A DNA stretch of 23,372 bases from JACPDH01 sp051305935. GTDB taxonomy: Bacteria > Acidobacteriota > Thermoanaerobaculia > Gp7-AA8. The notes below the pieces were generated by a model. That model ran no database searches. It saw only the letters and a list, made by a program, of their open reading frames with translations, and was not told where the DNA came from. The position numbers and the translations under genes are program-made. Positions 7,076 through 15,044 of this stretch are shown one piece after another. Location of the stretch: assembly GCA_051305935.1 (NCBI GenBank), contig JBPPMG010000444.1:1-23372 (forward strand), read 5' to 3'. Numbering within the stretch: position 1 is the first letter of the stretch; every line of letters begins with the position of its first letter.

Positions 7076-9256
7076 ATGGAATCGACCTCCGAGGAGAAGC
7101 GTCGAACGGACGCGCGATCGCAAATGCCGCACTGCATCCGCCTGACCGGCGCCGTCGTCTCGTTCCTGCTCGTGGTCTCCTGCTCGCCGCGGAACGAGTC
7201 TTCCTCCGTCGTCGCCGCGCAGCCGGGCGCACCCGTCATCGTCGTTTCGATCGACACGCTCCGCGCCGACCATCTGCCGGCCTACGGTTACCAGGGGGTC
7301 GAAACGCCGGCAATCGATGCCTTCCGCCGGGACGCCGTGCTCTTCCAGAACGCCTATTCTCCGTGCCCGATGACGCTTCCCTCACACGTGTCGATCCTGA
7401 CAGGCCTCCTGCCGCAGGAGCATGGAGTCAGAAACAACCTCGGCTACAAGTTCGACGGAGGGGCGCACGCCACGTTGCCCGGGCTGTTGAAGAAGTCGGG
7501 CTACGCCACGGGCGCGGCGGTCTCGGCGTACATGCTCCGGGGCGACACCGGGCTCGCGGCGTCATTCGACTTCTACGACGACCGGCTCGTCCCGCAAGCG
7601 GACACGAGCCTCGGCGAGTTCTCACGCCCGGGGCCCGCGACGCTCGACGTCTCGCGAAACTGGATCGACGGCAAGAAGGGTGAGCCGTTCTTCTTCCTCT
7701 TCCATATTTTCGAGCCGCACACTCCGTACGATCCCCCGGAGCCATACAAGTCGCGATACGCGAGCGCGTACGACGGCGAGATCGCCGCGTCCGACAGCGT
7801 CGTCGGCGAGTTTTTCGAGTTTCTGAAGTCGTCTGGCCTCTACGATCGCGCGATCATCATCGTGCTGTCGGATCACGGCGAGGGGCTCGGTGATCATGGT
7901 GAAGGGGAGCACGGATTGTTCCTGTATCGGGAGACGATCCGCGTGCCGCTCCTGCTCAAGCTCCCGAAGTCGGAGCGCGGCGGCACGACGGTGGGTCGCC
8001 CCGTTCAGCTCATCGACGTGCTGCCGACCATCGCGTCGCTCACTGGCGACGCCGCGCCCTCCGGGCTTCGAGGAACGTCGCTGCTCGCAGACGCCAGTGG
8101 TCCCGTGACACCGATCTACAGCGAGACGTTCCTCCCGCGGATCCACTTCGGCTGGAGCGAGCTGCGTTCGCTGGTCGACGATCGCCACCATTACATCGAA
8201 GCGCCGCGGCCGGAGCTCTACGACGTCGCGGCCGATCCCGGCGAGAAGAACAACGTGCTTGGCGACCGCCGGCGCGAGTACGCGAGCCTGAAGACGGCGA
8301 TGCAGTCGTACGACGCGAAGTTCGAGACGCCGGGCAACGTCAGCTCCGAGGAGGCGGCCAAGCTTGCGGCGCTCGGTTACCTCGGGTCGACGCGCAGCGA
8401 AACGCCCGACGGACCGCTTGCCGATCCGAAGGACGGTGTCGCCGACGTCGAGACGATGAAGCGAGCCTCGCAGCTGGAGCGGTCGAACGACTACCGCGGG
8501 GCGATCGCACTCTACCGGTCGATTCTCGATCACAGCCCCGGCTTCGTCGATGCGTGGTTCAGGCTCGCGGTCGCGTACGAGAGCGCTGGCGACGATCAGC
8601 AGGCGGACAGCGCCTATCGCCGTGCGATCTCGACCGAGCCGTCACTCGCGCCTGGTTTCGCAAGCGCGTACGGTTGGTTTCTGTTGAGGACGGGGCGGCT
8701 CGACGAAGCGGCCAGTCACGCACGGATCGCACTCGAGCGCTCGCCGGGGTCGGCGCACCTTCTGTTGAGCAGCGTCGCGCTCGCTCGCGGAGATGCGACG
8801 ACCGCCGAGCGCGAGGCGAAGCTCGCGATGGACGACACGGTGCGTCGTCCCGACGCCGCGGTGCAGCTCGCGCGCGTGCAGGTCGCGACGGGCAGGCTGA
8901 GCGAAGCGGTCGCGCTGCTCGAGGAGACGAAGCGCGAAACGGCGGCACTCGGAGCGGTGAAGGACATCGATCTGGTGCGCGGCGATGCGCTTGCGAGAAT
9001 GCAGCGATTCGCCGAGGCGGAGCGCGCGTTCGAGGACGAGATCCGCGCGCATCCTGAAAACACGCACGCGTATGCGCGCCTCTCGATACTGCTGCTTACT
9101 CAGGCGCGACCCGCGGATTCGGAGCGAGCGCTGGAGCGAATGGTGGCTGCGAATCCGTCTCGTAGCGCGGCACTTCTCGCCGCCGACACCTGCAAGGTCA
9201 CAGACAACCCGTCGGGTGAGCGGCTGTGGCGCGGGCGGGCGAACCGGCTCCCCTGA
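7076..9256 (+). CDS. Sulfatase-like/TPR lipoprotein 2
   Basis: From ATG 7076 this is a 726-aa paralogue of the gene at 329-2443. The lipobox is VVSC, with Cys36 as lipid anchor. Metal motifs are IDTLRAD (about 59-65) and SDHGEGLGDHGE; the nucleophile motif is TLPSH with Thr100, so the formylglycine Cys/Ser is missing here too. The EPH, YDGEIA and P-LL-KLP motifs of the superfamily are kept. The ALGYLGS...DPKD linker precedes a TPR-rich C-terminal third. In-frame ATG 7124 would give a more classical signal peptide, and TTG 7034 is possible but lies next to the terminator. 7076 is preferred without strong ribosome-site support. It sits between the two receptors and probably serves one of them. 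Confidence 0.87.
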   Translation: MESTSEEKRRTDARSQMPHCIRLTGAVVSFLLVVSCSPRNESSSVVAAQPGAPVIVVSIDTLRADHLPAYGYQGVETPAIDAFRRDAVLFQNAYSPCPMTLPSHVSILTGLLPQEHGVRNNLGYKFDGGAHATLPGLLKKSGYATGAAVSAYMLRGDTGLAASFDFYDDRLVPQADTSLGEFSRPGPATLDVSRNWIDGKKGEPFFFLFHIFEPHTPYDPPEPYKSRYASAYDGEIAASDSVVGEFFEFLKSSGLYDRAIIIVLSDHGEGLGDHGEGEHGLFLYRETIRVPLLLKLPKSERGGTTVGRPVQLIDVLPTIASLTGDAAPSGLRGTSLLADASGPVTPIYSETFLPRIHFGWSELRSLVDDRHHYIEAPRPELYDVAADPGEKNNVLGDRRREYASLKTAMQSYDAKFETPGNVSSEEAAKLAALGYLGSTRSETPDGPLADPKDGVADVETMKRASQLERSNDYRGAIALYRSILDHSPGFVDAWFRLAVAYESAGDDQQADSAYRRAISTEPSLAPGFASAYGWFLLRTGRLDEAASHARIALERSPGSAHLLLSSVALARGDATTAEREAKLAMDDTVRRPDAAVQLARVQVATGRLSEAVALLEETKRETAALGAVKDIDLVRGDALARMQRFAEAERAFEDEIRAHPENTHAYARLSILLLTQARPADSERALERMVAANPSRSAALLAADTCKVTDNPSGERLWRGRANRLP

Positions 9257-9373
9257 GCCGGCGCGAGGGCTGCTCGATCCAGCGGGCGAAATCTGGCCTT
9301 ACTTCGGACGCTGAAACATGACGTTCCCCTCCGGCGGCAGCTCCATGGAACGGACCATCTGGCGGGTCTTTGG

Positions 9374-9454
9374 TTCACCCACCCCTGGGAGGGCGGGTCA
9401 ATTCGGAATTCCGACGCTGTCGTTCAACCGTCCGGATTTCGGTGGGTGGGTGAA
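9374..9454. repeat. Inverted repeat flanking a 59-bp spacer
   Basis: TTCACCCACCC (9374-9384) and its exact reverse complement GGGTGGGTGAA (9444-9454) lie just upstream of the receptor 2 promoter. They could be paired operator half-sites for a looping regulator or form a cruciform. Confidence 0.55.
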
Positions 9455-9461
9455 TTGCGTG

Positions 9462-9490
9462 TTGATTTTCTAAGACCTTTTGGTTCTAAT
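9462..9490 (+). promoter_or_regulatory. Sigma-70-type promoter of receptor 2
   Basis: TTGATT (9462-9467), a 17-bp spacer and TCTAAT (9485-9490) make a good housekeeping promoter: 4/6 at -35 and 5/6 at -10. The transcription start should be near 9497, giving a leader of about 90 nt. Confidence 0.6.
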
Positions 9491-9578
9491 GCGTTGCCGG
9501 ATTCCTCAATTTGTGACCAATTCCTGCATAGGATGCAGAGGTCAGCCATTTTTTCATGGGCAGTCTTCAAAATGTAAT

Positions 9579-9586
9579 GGAGGGTT
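9579..9586 (+). promoter_or_regulatory. Ribosome binding site of receptor 2
   Basis: GGAGGGTT, with GGAGG at 9579-9583, lies five bases before ATG 9589 and decides that start over the upstream in-frame ATG at 9556. It is complementary over 8 nt to the C-rich block of the candidate small RNAs (57-64 and 222-229). Confidence 0.85.
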
Positions 9587-9588
9587 TA

Positions 9589-12588
9589 ATGAAGGTTACG
9601 CAGCGTTTTGTTTTTCTCGTCGCTGTGCTCCTGCTCGTCGCCGGCTCGGCGTTCGGTCAGGGCACTACCGGCTCGCTGAACGGATCCGTAACGCACGAGG
9701 GCGCACCGCTCCCGGGCGTTACGATCACGATCAGCTCGCCGAATCTGCAGGGCACGCGCGTTGGCGTTTCGAACGTCAACGGCGACTTCAATTTCCCGGC
9801 GCTTCCCCCGGGCGATTTCACCGTGAAGTTCGAGATGGAAGGCATGGCCACCGTCACCAAGTCGGTGAAGGTTGGTCTCGCCAGCACTGGGCGCGTTAAC
9901 GCGCTGATGCAGCTCTCCGCGATCGCCGAGGCGATCACGGTCACGGCTGCAGCTCCGGCTGTCCTCGAGACGACCGAAGTGCAGTCGAACTACGAAGCTG
10001 ACATGATCGAGGATCTCCCGATCGGCCGCACCGTGCAGAACACGGTACAGCTCGCACCGGGCGTCACCGGTACGGCGACGGCGATTGTCGTCAGCGGCGC
10101 GTACGCCTACGACACGCTCTACCTCGTCAACGGTGCGGTCACGAACGAGAACGTTCGCGGACAGACCGACAACCTCTACATCGAGGACGCGATCCAGGAA
10201 ACCTCGATCATCACCGGTTCGGTGTCGGCCGAGTACGGCCGCTTCACCGGCGGCGTCGTCTCGGCGATCACCAAGTCGGGCGGCAACGAATTCTCCGGCA
10301 GCTTCCGCGACAGCTTCACGAACCCGTCGTGGGACAACACCACGGACTTCGACGAGCCGCAGCAGGCGAGCGTCACCGACGAGGTTTACGAAGTTACCCT
10401 CGGCGGCCGCATCATCCGTGACCGTCTCTGGTTCTTCGGCGCCGGCCGCGATGCCGAGCGGACCTTCCCCGGCTTCTTCATCGACGGCGGCGAGAATCCC
10501 CTGGGATCGCAGCCCCGCCCGAGCACGATCGAGGCCGACGAGCGCTACGAAGTCAAGCTCACCGGTCAGGTCACCCCGAAGCACAGCCTCGTCGGCTCGT
10601 ACCTGAGCTACGAGGTCGATCAGACGCCGCACTGCGCGTTCGGTTGCTGGGACGAGAACACGCTCGACATCGACGGCCGTCAGCTTCCCCGCGAGATGAC
10701 CACGTTCCAGTACAACGGCATCCTGACGAGCAACTTCCTCATCGAGGCCGGCTACTCGGAGCGCGACCTCGTGTTCGAGAACAGCGGCGGCAACTACCGC
10801 TCGACGACCAACCCGGCGACGCTGAACCCCGCCAGCGCCAACTACCTGGCTGGAATTCAGGATCTGGCGCGCGGCACCTGGGCGTACGACCTGAACTTCG
10901 GCGGCGCCTGGGGCGCTCCGATCTTCTGCGGCGTCTGCGATCCGGAATCCCGCGAGAACGAGTACTACCTCCTCAAGGGCACGTACTACCTGGCGACGGC
11001 CGGCTCCGGCACGCACAACATCGTGGCCGGCTACGAGAACTTCGCCGAGTCGCGTTTCGCGAACAACTACCAGTCGGGTTCCGACTTTGACATCTACACC
11101 TACACCCCGCCGCAGTACGAGGCGAACGGCACGTTCCGCCCGATCATCAACTACGGCGACCTGATCAACTGGGTTCCCATCGAGCTGCTCTCGCAGGGTT
11201 CGGACTTCGTGACCGAGTCGGTCTTCGTCAACGACAAGTGGGACCTCGGCTCGAAGTGGAGCTTCAATCTCGGCCTCCGCTACGATGTCAATGACGGCAA
11301 GGACAGCGCCGGCAAGACGATCTCGGACGACTCGAACATCAGCCCCCGCCTCTCAGCCACGTATGACCTCCGCGGCGACGGACGCTTCCGCATCAACGCC
11401 AGCTTCAGCCGTTACGTCTCGCGCATCCAGGAGACGATCGGTGGTGGCGCCGGCGGCGGTAACCCGAGCTACTACACCTACTACTACACCGGCGACCAGA
11501 TCGGCGGCGTCGGTACCGGTCTCAGCTCGTTTGACGTCATCGGCGGAGCGCTCAAGTGGCTCTTCGACAACGGCGGCATCGGGTCCGACAACCCATTCCT
11601 GATCGGCGCTTCGGTTCCGGGCGCGAACACCCGCTTCGACGGCTCGCTGAAGTCGCCTAACGTCGACGAGTTCACGATCGGCTTCGGTACGCAGATCGGC
11701 TCGAAGGGCTTCATCCGCCTCGACTACATCGACAAGGAATGGGCCGACTTCTACTCGGTCGAAACGGCACAGAACGACCAGACCGTCGTTGCCGGCTCGA
11801 ATCTCGATTGGCGCACGACCACCAACAGCGACGACGTCGAGAAGACCTACCAGGGCGTTTCGGTCCAGGCAAACTACCGCGTCACCGACCGCTTCAACAT
11901 CGGCGGCAACTACACCTGGTCCGAGCAGAAGGGCAACGAAGTCGGTGAGACCACCGGCGGCGGCCCGGGCGCCTCGGCCGTCAACGCCTACAGGGAGTTC
12001 AAGGCCTACGCGCGCAACAACCCGGTAGGTTTCCTCCCGAACGACCAGGAGCACAAGGCCCGCATCTGGCTTTCGTACGATCAGCCGCTCGGCATGTTCG
12101 GTAACCTCAACGTCAGCGTTCTCGAGAACTTCGACTCCGGTCGTCCGTACTCGGAGTTCGCCAACGTGACCGTCCGTCCGTACGTCGATCCGGCGATCGT
12201 GGCCAACTACGCCACGCCGCCGTCCAGCGCGACGTACTACTTCAGCGACCGCGGCGAGTATCGCTTCGAAGACGCGACCTCGACCGATCTGGCTCTCAAC
12301 TGGGAGCTCCCGATCAAGAGGGTCAACGTGTTCATCCAGGGCGAGCTCATCAACGCGTTCGACGAGCAGGCGCAGATCGGCGGAAGCAGCGCGATTGCGT
12401 TCATCAGCGGTACCAACTTCAACCCGTTCACCGACACCCCGCAGGAGTGCCCGGCGGGCACCCCGACGGCCACGTGCCGCGCGAACGGTCAGGAGTGGCG
12501 CAAGGCGACCAACTTCGGTCAGGCGACCAGAGCGGCCGACTACCAGCTGCCGATGACGTATCGTTTCTCGGCTGGTATCCGCTTCTAG
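9589..12588 (+). CDS. TonB-dependent receptor 2 with carboxypeptidase-regulatory-like N-domain (Oar-like)
   Basis: This 999-aa protein is a close paralogue of the receptor at 4028-6973 along its whole length. The signal peptide is residues 1-23 (cleavage after AFG). The regulatory-like domain is about 26-110, the plug about 125-240 (VNGAVTNEN, EYGRFTGG), and the barrel ends in aromatic RF. Loops diverge most, which suggests different ligands. The FCGVC loop matches FCGSC of receptor 1, and a late loop again holds two cysteines. The start is fixed by GGAGG five bases upstream; a longer frame from 9556 would put eleven residues in front of the signal peptide. Unlike receptor 1 it has a clear near-consensus promoter, so strong constitutive expression is plausible. 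The substrate is unknown. Confidence 0.93.
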   Translation: MKVTQRFVFLVAVLLLVAGSAFGQGTTGSLNGSVTHEGAPLPGVTITISSPNLQGTRVGVSNVNGDFNFPALPPGDFTVKFEMEGMATVTKSVKVGLASTGRVNALMQLSAIAEAITVTAAAPAVLETTEVQSNYEADMIEDLPIGRTVQNTVQLAPGVTGTATAIVVSGAYAYDTLYLVNGAVTNENVRGQTDNLYIEDAIQETSIITGSVSAEYGRFTGGVVSAITKSGGNEFSGSFRDSFTNPSWDNTTDFDEPQQASVTDEVYEVTLGGRIIRDRLWFFGAGRDAERTFPGFFIDGGENPLGSQPRPSTIEADERYEVKLTGQVTPKHSLVGSYLSYEVDQTPHCAFGCWDENTLDIDGRQLPREMTTFQYNGILTSNFLIEAGYSERDLVFENSGGNYRSTTNPATLNPASANYLAGIQDLARGTWAYDLNFGGAWGAPIFCGVCDPESRENEYYLLKGTYYLATAGSGTHNIVAGYENFAESRFANNYQSGSDFDIYTYTPPQYEANGTFRPIINYGDLINWVPIELLSQGSDFVTESVFVNDKWDLGSKWSFNLGLRYDVNDGKDSAGKTISDDSNISPRLSATYDLRGDGRFRINASFSRYVSRIQETIGGGAGGGNPSYYTYYYTGDQIGGVGTGLSSFDVIGGALKWLFDNGGIGSDNPFLIGASVPGANTRFDGSLKSPNVDEFTIGFGTQIGSKGFIRLDYIDKEWADFYSVETAQNDQTVVAGSNLDWRTTTNSDDVEKTYQGVSVQANYRVTDRFNIGGNYTWSEQKGNEVGETTGGGPGASAVNAYREFKAYARNNPVGFLPNDQEHKARIWLSYDQPLGMFGNLNVSVLENFDSGRPYSEFANVTVRPYVDPAIVANYATPPSSATYYFSDRGEYRFEDATSTDLALNWELPIKRVNVFIQGELINAFDEQAQIGGSSAIAFISGTNFNPFTDTPQECPAGTPTATCRANGQEWRKATNFGQATRAADYQLPMTYRFSAGIRF

Positions 12589-12614
12589 TCCAGATCAACA
12601 CGCACGGTGCGTGG

Positions 12615-12648
12615 AAAGGCCCCGGCTTCGGCCGGGGCCTTTTGTTTT
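12615..12648 (+). terminator. Intrinsic terminator after receptor 2
   Basis: A 12-bp stem (12615-12626 with 12631-12642) is capped by a stable TTCG tetraloop and ends in TTTGTTTT. It begins 27 bases after the receptor stop codon. Confidence 0.92.
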
Positions 12649-12674
12649 GCGGAGTCGCGTTTCCGGTACCTCCA

Positions 12675-12786
12675 TGTGGCGCAGGCACTCCTGCCTGCGC
12701 GTCGCCGAAGGCGACCAGAGCGTCATTCATCGAAAGCCGTTGGCGACGCCTTCGCGTCGTGCGCAGACAGGAGTGTCTGCGCCACA
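12675..12786. repeat. REPIN-like element of two inverted palindromes
   Basis: The 112-bp element begins TGTGGCGCAG and ends with its exact reverse complement CTGCGCCACA. Inside are hairpin 1 (GCGCAGGC 12679-12686 with 12693-12700) and hairpin 2 (GCGCAGACA 12761-12769 with 12774-12782). The central part also pairs (GCGTCGCC 12699-12706 with GGCGACGC 12742-12749). This is the layout of REP doublets. A truncated end of the same family is at 17198-17210. Confidence 0.7.
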
Positions 12787-12878
12787 AAGGCACGAGACTC
12801 GGCTGGAGAACGACCCGTCGAGCTTCCTCCGTCCCGCCGCGAAATCGCCGCCGCCGGCTCCTTGTTGTCTGAAAGCCG

Positions 12879-15044
12879 ATGAACCAGAAACGCGCCATTT
12901 CCCGTCTCGCCCTGGGTATCGTGCTGCCGCTGGCAGCCGCAGCGATCTTCCTCGTCTCCGCAGCCTGCGGACGCGAATCGAGCCTCGGCCGCGAATCCGC
13001 CTCGCCGGTAATCATCATCTCGATTGACACCCTGCGCGCCGACCGGCTGCCGGTCTACGGCTACACTGCGGTCTCAACGCCGAACATCGATGCCCTCGCG
13101 AAGGATGCGATCATCTTCGAGAACGCCTACGCGCACGTGCCGCTCACGTTGCCATCGCACGTCTCGATGCTCACTGGACTTCTCCCCGCGGAGACCGGAG
13201 TCCGCAACAACCTCGGCTACCGCTTCGACAGCGCGAAGCACCCGACGATCCCGACGCTGCTCAAAGCGAAGGGCTATGCGACGAGCGCCGCGGTCTCCGC
13301 GTACGTTCTCCGCGGTGCGACCGGACTGGCCGATGCGTTCGACGACTACGACGATCAGATCGGCCGCGTCAGCGGTGGCGCGGTCGGCGTGCTGCAGCGG
13401 CAAGGCTTCGAGACCGTGGCAGTCGCGAAGCGCTGGATCGAGTCGCACAAGGACAAGCCGTTCTTTCTCCTGTTCCACGTGTTCGAGCCACATGCGCCGT
13501 ACGAGCCTCGTGAGCCGTTCAAGACTCAATACGCGGCGAATCCGTACGACGGAGAGATCGCCGTCAGCGACGCCGACGTCGGCGCGCTGCTCGACACACT
13601 CAGACAGAACGGCCTCTACGAGAAGTCGACGATCATCCTGATGTCGGATCACGGCGAAGGGCTCGGCGACCATGGCGAGGAGCAGCACGGCATCTTTCTC
13701 TACCGCGAGGCGATTCACGTCCCGCTGCTGGTCAAGCTGCCGGAAGGCGAGCTTTCCGGCACGCGCGTGAAGACGCCAGTTCAGCTTCTCGACTTGATGC
13801 CGACCGTCGCAGATATCTCCGGTTTCGACACGCCGGCAGGCGCCAGGGGCGTCTCTCTCGTGAAGATCGCGAAGGGAGAGTCACCCGACCGTCGAATTTT
13901 CAGCGAGACGATGTACCCGCGCATCCACCTCGGATGGAGCGACCTCGCGTCGCTCGTCGACGCGCAGCACCACTTCATCGAGGCCCCTAAGCCGGAGCTC
14001 TACGACATCGTCGCGGACCCTGAGGAGAAGACGAACGTCCTTGCCGAGCAGCGGCGAATCTATGCCGCGATGCGCAAGGAGATGGACGGGCACGATCGCC
14101 GCCTCGAGGTATCGGCGAACGTGGACCCGGAGGAGGCTGCGAAGCTCGCCGCGTTAGGCTACCTCGGCTCGGTCAGCTCCGCGGCGAACGCCGCGAACCT
14201 GCCCGACCCGAAGGACGGTATCCACGATCTCAATGGCGTTGGGCGCGCCGCGGGCCTCGCGAACCAGGGGAAGTTCGCCGAGTCGATCGCGGCGCTGAAG
14301 GAAGTGCTGGCGCGCAACCCGTCGTTCGCGGACGGCTGGACGCAACTCGGGAAGACCTACGAAATGCAGGGGCGGTTAGAGGACGCGATCGAGGCCTACA
14401 AGAAGACGATCGAAGTCGCCCCGATGCTCGCCCCGGGGACGGCGCTGTCGATGGCGGACGTCTTTCTCAAGCTCAACCGCTTCGACGACTGTATCAAGCA
14501 CGCGGAGCTCTCGCTCGAGGCGCACCCGGGCGCGGCGCGGCTGACGATCGCCCGCGCGCAGCTCGCGAAGCGCGATCTCGTCGCCGCGGAGCGGGCGGTG
14601 CAATACGTGATCGAAGACCCGTCGAGGAGGCGCGACGGGCTGATCCTGATGGCTCAGATCCGGACGAGTCAGAAACGATACGACGACGCGATGGTTCTGC
14701 TCGACGGGGTGAAGACGGAGAGCGCCGCGCTCGGGCTTCAGGTGCACGCGAGCTACCACTTCGCGCGAGGTGACCTGCTCGCGCGCATGGGCAAGCTGCC
14801 CGAAGCGAAGCAGTCGTTTCAGGAGGAGATCAAACTCTATCCGGGTAACCGCGAGGCCTACGTGAGACTCGCGGTGCTCCTTACGCTCGAGGGGCGCGAG
14901 GACGAAGCCAATCGCACCTTCGAGGCGATGGTGAAGGCGAACCCGTCGAGGTCGAGCTACTCCCTCGCGGCGGAGACCTTCAAAGGGCTTCGCCGACAGG
15001 GTTCCGCCAACGCATGGGCGGAGCGAGCGAGAAAGAAGGGATGA
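12879..15044 (+). CDS. Sulfatase-like/TPR lipoprotein 3
   Basis: This 721-aa paralogue has a lipoprotein signal ending VSAAC (Cys30). The catalytic half has IDTLRAD (about 49-55), TLPSH with Thr90 in place of the formylglycine Cys/Ser, an EPH motif, YDGEIA and SDHGEGLGDHGE. The linker ALGYLGS...LPDPKD is followed by TPR-like helices to the C-terminus. The region between DPKD and the end would suit a protein-binding or glycan-binding scaffold. The start ATG has only a weak purine stretch in front. A REPIN-like element and the receptor 2 terminator lie upstream, so it probably has its own promoter or relies on readthrough. Its stop codon overlaps the start of the next gene, so the two are translated together. 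Confidence 0.88.
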   Translation: MNQKRAISRLALGIVLPLAAAAIFLVSAACGRESSLGRESASPVIIISIDTLRADRLPVYGYTAVSTPNIDALAKDAIIFENAYAHVPLTLPSHVSMLTGLLPAETGVRNNLGYRFDSAKHPTIPTLLKAKGYATSAAVSAYVLRGATGLADAFDDYDDQIGRVSGGAVGVLQRQGFETVAVAKRWIESHKDKPFFLLFHVFEPHAPYEPREPFKTQYAANPYDGEIAVSDADVGALLDTLRQNGLYEKSTIILMSDHGEGLGDHGEEQHGIFLYREAIHVPLLVKLPEGELSGTRVKTPVQLLDLMPTVADISGFDTPAGARGVSLVKIAKGESPDRRIFSETMYPRIHLGWSDLASLVDAQHHFIEAPKPELYDIVADPEEKTNVLAEQRRIYAAMRKEMDGHDRRLEVSANVDPEEAAKLAALGYLGSVSSAANAANLPDPKDGIHDLNGVGRAAGLANQGKFAESIAALKEVLARNPSFADGWTQLGKTYEMQGRLEDAIEAYKKTIEVAPMLAPGTALSMADVFLKLNRFDDCIKHAELSLEAHPGAARLTIARAQLAKRDLVAAERAVQYVIEDPSRRRDGLILMAQIRTSQKRYDDAMVLLDGVKTESAALGLQVHASYHFARGDLLARMGKLPEAKQSFQEEIKLYPGNREAYVRLAVLLTLEGREDEANRTFEAMVKANPSRSSYSLAAETFKGLRRQGSANAWAERARKKG
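15041..15044 (+). promoter_or_regulatory. ATGA stop-start overlap
   Basis: The TGA of lipoprotein 3 and the ATG of lipoprotein 4 share bases, which predicts termination-reinitiation coupling. The purine stretch GAAAGAAGGG directly precedes the ATG. Confidence 0.7.

Larger units (their letters stand above)
9257..9588. other. Control region between lipoprotein 2 and receptor 2
   Basis: These 332 bp hold no gene. They contain an 11-bp inverted repeat (9374-9384/9444-9454), a near-consensus promoter (9462-9490) and a strong ribosome site (9579-9584). No terminator for lipoprotein 2 is apparent. Confidence 0.6.

Noticed and set aside
4037..7273. A 1078-aa open frame on the minus strand across receptor 1
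   Set aside because: It is a shadow of the high-GC codon pattern of the receptor gene; its sequence is Arg/Val/Asp-rich with no family features.
9556..9588. An upstream ATG for receptor 2
   Set aside because: It would put eleven extra residues before the signal peptide, and the strong ribosome site belongs to ATG 9589.
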